A stretch of 64,000 nucleotides of DNA from assembly GCF_000337795.1 (NCBI RefSeq), contig NZ_AOLP01000017.1:1-64000 (forward strand), written 5' to 3'. The translations under genes and the position numbers were made by a program. The notes under the pieces were generated by a model. It ran no database searches and was not told the origin of the DNA. It saw only the letters and a program-made list of their open reading frames with translations. This DNA is from Haloferax denitrificans ATCC 35960. Its GTDB lineage: Archaea; Halobacteriota; Halobacteria; Halobacteriales; Haloferacaceae. Shown piece after piece: positions 61,078-64,000 of this stretch (position 1 is its first letter; every line of letters begins with the position of its first letter).

Positions 61078-62505
61078 CTAATCGTCGCCCGCCGACGGCG
61101 TCGCCCCGCGGTCGAGGACGCCCTCGCGCCACGTGCCGAGTCGGAACCACGCGACGGCGACCGCGAAGGAGGCGACAGCGCCGATAACGTAGGCCCACCA
61201 GAGGCCTTCGACGCCCCGCGCGAGGCCGGAGACGGGACCGATTCCGGGAACTGTGACGGTCCACGCGAACGCGACCGCGAGGGCGACCGGCACGCGGAAG
61301 ATCCACCGCGAGAGGAACGACAGCGCCATCGCGGCCTTCGTGACGCCCGCGCCGCGGAACGCCCCCTGAATCACCATCACGCCGCCGAAGAACGCCCACG
61401 ACGGGGCGACGATGCGGAGGAACGTCACGCCCTCGTCGACGACGGCCTGTTCGCCGATAAACAGGCGCATCGCCTCGGCCGGGAAGGCCACGACGAGCGC
61501 CGCGGCCGCAAAGAGCAGTCCCATCGTCCCCGCCATCGCGGTCCACGTGACCGAGGCGGCCCGGTCGGGCGTCCGCGCGCCGAGGTTCTGCCCGACGCCG
61601 GTCGCCGTCGCCTGCCCGACCGCGCCGGAGACGGTCCACGAGACGGACATGAGGCGGACGCCGATACCGTAGGCCGCGGTCGGCGTCGGCCCGAACCGGG
61701 CGACGAACGCGGCCATCACGACCGCCGAAAAGCTCCGCGCCCAGCCGTCGAGGGTCGCGGGATAGCCGATATCGACCAGCTTTCTGAGGCGTTCCGGGTC
61801 GGGTCGGAGGTCGGCGAGTCGGAGCCTGACGCCCCAGTCGCCGCGCAGGAGGATGTAGACGCCGGCGGCCGTGGCGAACAGTCGGGCGATGAGCGTCGCA
61901 ATCGCCGCGCCGCGGGTTCCCATCCCCGCGAGCGGTCCCCAGCCGAGGATGAGAATCGGGTCGAGAACGACGTTGAGGCCGGCGGAGGCGACCATGAGCC
62001 ACATCGCGGTCTTCGTGTCGCCCGCGCCCTGGAGCGCCGCCCGGAACGCGAAAAACAGGAACGTGAGCGGCAGTGCGAGGAAGACGACCTCGATGTAGGC
62101 GAGCGCCTCGGTGAACACGGCACCCTCCGCGCCGATGAGTTCCAAAAGCGGATATCTGAGCGCGAAGCCGCCGACGGCGAGGACGATCGAGACGGCGAGG
62201 GTGAGAAGCACCGTCTGGCCGACGACGCGGTCGGCCTCGCGGTCGTCGCCCGCGCCGACGTGTTGCGAGACGAGGGCGATGGTCGCGGCGGTGATGCCCA
62301 TCGCGGTCGAGACGAACATCCAGCTCGTCGGGAACATGAGCGAGACGGCGGCGACGGCGTCCGCGCCGACGCGGCCGACCCAGAACACGTCCGCGAGGTT
62401 GTACAGCGTCTGGAGGAGGTTCCCCGCGACGAGCGGCCACGAGAGCGAGAGCAGTTTGGGGGCGATTTTCCCCTCGGTCATGTCGATTCGCGAATCACCC
62501 GACAC
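61078..62505 (-). CDS. MATE-family multidrug/Na+ antiporter
   Basis: A 475-residue membrane protein with 12 helices. Typical MATE sequence includes PLVAGNLLQTLYNLADVFWV near the start, GADAVAAVSLMFP, ALQGAGDTKTAMW and VMVIQGAFRGAGVTKAAMAL in the second half. It exports cationic drugs or metabolites in exchange for Na+ or H+. GTG 62505 is used because a TATA-like CCGATAAC lies 28 bases upstream; ATG 62481 is the alternative. It is divergent from topA. Confidence 0.93.
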   Translation of the reverse strand: MSGDSRIDMTEGKIAPKLLSLSWPLVAGNLLQTLYNLADVFWVGRVGADAVAAVSLMFPTSWMFVSTAMGITAATIALVSQHVGAGDDREADRVVGQTVLLTLAVSIVLAVGGFALRYPLLELIGAEGAVFTEALAYIEVVFLALPLTFLFFAFRAALQGAGDTKTAMWLMVASAGLNVVLDPILILGWGPLAGMGTRGAAIATLIARLFATAAGVYILLRGDWGVRLRLADLRPDPERLRKLVDIGYPATLDGWARSFSAVVMAAFVARFGPTPTAAYGIGVRLMSVSWTVSGAVGQATATGVGQNLGARTPDRAASVTWTAMAGTMGLLFAAAALVVAFPAEAMRLFIGEQAVVDEGVTFLRIVAPSWAFFGGVMVIQGAFRGAGVTKAAMALSFLSRWIFRVPVALAVAFAWTVTVPGIGPVSGLARGVEGLWWAYVIGAVASFAVAVAWFRLGTWREGVLDRGATPSAGDD

Positions 62506-62746
62506 GGTCTCAGGTTCGGCGGGCAGGGGTTATCGGTTCTGGTGTCGCGGGCACGTTCGGGTGTCGCAGTCGTCTCGGGTGTCGTCGTCGGTCCCAGCGA
62601 CGAGTCGGCAGAGCGAATCGGCGAAATCCGCCGGGAGACGCGGCGTGTCGCGGACGCGTCGGCAGACACACACCTTCGCGCGCGAGGGCGCTCACCCGCA
62701 CGCCCGTATCCGCGCGCGTTGAGGCCGCTACTGCACGAATTCGGCA

Positions 62747-62759
62747 CGAAAGGTTTAGG
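62747..62759 (+). promoter_or_regulatory. BRE/TATA of topA
   Basis: CGAAAGG followed by TTTAGG, centred about 29 bases before ATG 62785. The bases to the left (62506-62740) hold no recognisable gene. Confidence 0.55.
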
Positions 62760-62784
62760 ACAACCCCCGACATATCGCCGCTCA

Positions 62785-64000
62785 ATGAGCAGGGGTCCGG
62801 AACTCATCATCACGGAGAAGGACAACGCCGCGAGGCGCATCGCCGACATCCTGAGCGGCGAGACCGCCTCCGCGGAACGGATGAACGGCGTGAACGTCTA
62901 CAAGTGGGGCGGCAAGCGCTGTATCGGGCTGTCGGGCCACGTCGTCGGCGTGGACTTCCCGCCGGAGTACAACGACTGGCGCGACGTGGAGCCGGTCGAA
63001 CTCATCGGCGCGCCCGTCGAGAAACATCCCACGCAGGAGAACATCGTCGCCGCGCTCCGCCGGCTCGCCCGCCGCGCGGGGAAGGTCACCATCGCGACCG
63101 ACTACGACCGCGAGGGCGAACTCATCGGCAAGGAGGCGTACGAACTCGTCCGCGACGTGAACGAGGACGTGCCCGTCGACCGCGTGCGGTTTTCCTCCAT
63201 CACGAAACGCGAGGTGACGGAGGCGTTCGAGAACCCCGACGACCTCGACTTCAACCTCGCCGCCGCGGGCGAGGCCAGACAGATTATCGACCTCGTCTGG
63301 GGCGCGGCGCTCACGCGCTTCCTCTCGCTTTCGGCCCGTCAGCTCGGCAACGACTTCATCTCGGTCGGCCGCGTGCAGGGGCCGACGCTGAAGCTCATCG
63401 TCGACCGCGAGCGCGAAATCGAGGCGTTCGACCCCGAGGACTACTGGGAGCTGTTCTCCAAGCTGACGAAGGACGCCGACGGCGACGCCGAGTCCTTCGA
63501 GGCGCAGTACTTCTACCTCGACGACGACGGCACCGAAGCCGAGCGCATCTGGGACGAGGAGTCCGCCGAGTCGGCCTATCAGACGCTCCTCGGCGTCGAG
63601 GCCGCGGAAGTCGCGTCGGTCAACCGCCGCACGCGGACCGACACGCCGCCCGCGCCGTTCAACACCACGCAGTTCATCCGCGCCGCCGGCTCTATCGGCT
63701 ACTCCGCCCAGCGGGCGATGAGCATCGCCGAGGACCTCTACACGGCCGGTTACATCACCTACCCGCGGACCGACAACACGGTGTACCCCGACGACCTCGA
63801 CCCCCGCGAACTGCTCGGCGCGTTCGAGGGCGACCGCCGGTTCAAGGAGGACGCCGAATCCCTCCTCGAACAGGAGGAAATCGAACCCACCGAGGGCGAC
63901 AACGAGACGACCGACCACCCGCCGATTCACCCGACCGGCGAGCTCCCCTCCGCGTCCGACCTCACAGACGACGAGTGGGACGTGTACGAACTCGTCGTCC
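62785..64000 (+). CDS. topA: DNA topoisomerase I, partial (right edge)
   Basis: The open frame runs off the right edge after about 405 codons. It is a type IA topoisomerase that relaxes negative supercoils. The TOPRIM domain is PELIITEKDNAARRIADILS with ATDYDREGELIGKEAYELV. The decatenation loop region and hinge follow, with RFSSITKREVTEAF and RQIIDLVWGAALTRFLS. The catalytic Tyr is in GYITYPRTDNTVY, about residue 330. The C-terminal zinc fingers lie outside the window. ATG 62785 matches the family start. Confidence 0.95.
   Translation, partial: MSRGPELIITEKDNAARRIADILSGETASAERMNGVNVYKWGGKRCIGLSGHVVGVDFPPEYNDWRDVEPVELIGAPVEKHPTQENIVAALRRLARRAGKVTIATDYDREGELIGKEAYELVRDVNEDVPVDRVRFSSITKREVTEAFENPDDLDFNLAAAGEARQIIDLVWGAALTRFLSLSARQLGNDFISVGRVQGPTLKLIVDREREIEAFDPEDYWELFSKLTKDADGDAESFEAQYFYLDDDGTEAERIWDEESAESAYQTLLGVEAAEVASVNRRTRTDTPPAPFNTTQFIRAAGSIGYSAQRAMSIAEDLYTAGYITYPRTDNTVYPDDLDPRELLGAFEGDRRFKEDAESLLEQEEIEPTEGDNETTDHPPIHPTGELPSASDLTDDEWDVYELVV

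Overview
The window is a chromosomal stretch of a halophilic archaeon, most likely a Haloferax. The evidence is high GC with strong third-position GC, an extremely acidic predicted proteome, leaderless genes with TATA elements about 26 bases before the start codon, and archaeal information-processing genes (TFB, Spt5, SecE, aIF2-alpha, L44e, S27e, Nop10, initiator tRNA with an A1-U72 pair). Gene content and order (cetZ, nreA, a PadR regulator divergent from ppa, an AN1-rhomboid, spt5-secE, ftsZ1, pabBAC, smc-scpA, topA) match my memory of the Haloferax volcanii chromosome. That match is recall, not a search.

Layout. 1-3.7 kb (minus): a type IV pilus-like cassette with a TadC/PilC-type membrane protein (cut by the window edge), its ATPase, a small exported protein broken by two frameshifts, and a coiled-coil protein. 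3.8-8.6 kb: the tubulin-like cetZ2, a GCS2-type carboxylate-amine ligase, an alkaline-phosphatase-superfamily enzyme and a membrane protein. 8.7-19.9 kb: genome maintenance and transcription genes. These include polX with a Mut7-C protein in overlapping frames, nreA, a TFB without zinc-ribbon cysteines, rnhA and its partner gene, and a RosR-like PadR regulator divergent from ppa. 20-27.6 kb: AN1-rhomboid, endonuclease V, SDR, a Get3/ArsA ATPase divergent from CinA, a PHP-like protein, and secE-spt5. 27.8-33 kb: ftsZ1 with a palindrome upstream, dtdA, and two cation/Ca2+ exchangers. 33-38.5 kb: aroE, an acidic helix-hairpin-helix protein, pabB-pabA-pabC and a Rieske protein. 38.5-42.5 kb: initiator tRNA-Met with a copied 3' end and nested hairpins, then GtrA, GT2 and a large DUF2298 membrane protein. 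43-45.3 kb: the archaeal translation cluster rpl44e-rps27e-aif2a-nop10-PAC2. 45.4-50.9 kb: PhzF, a phosphoribosyltransferase, an NTF2-like protein, an AEC transporter and mtnP. 50.9-56.1 kb: coiled-coil protein, smc and scpA in one operon. 56.3-59 kb: a DUF3100 membrane protein, a small membrane protein and an M20 hydrolase. 59.2-64 kb: gatB, a small zinc protein, a MATE transporter and topA (cut by the right edge).

Genes that probably work together are the pilus cassette; aroE with pabBAC (chorismate to p-aminobenzoate); SMC with ScpA and the small coiled-coil protein; the DUF3100 module; and the GtrA/GT2/DUF2298 glycosylation-like group. No insertion sequence, CRISPR array, rRNA or prophage was seen. 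Small genes easily missed are reported at 14795-14968, 20058-20171, 27447-27620 (secE), 57605-57691 and 60785-60964.
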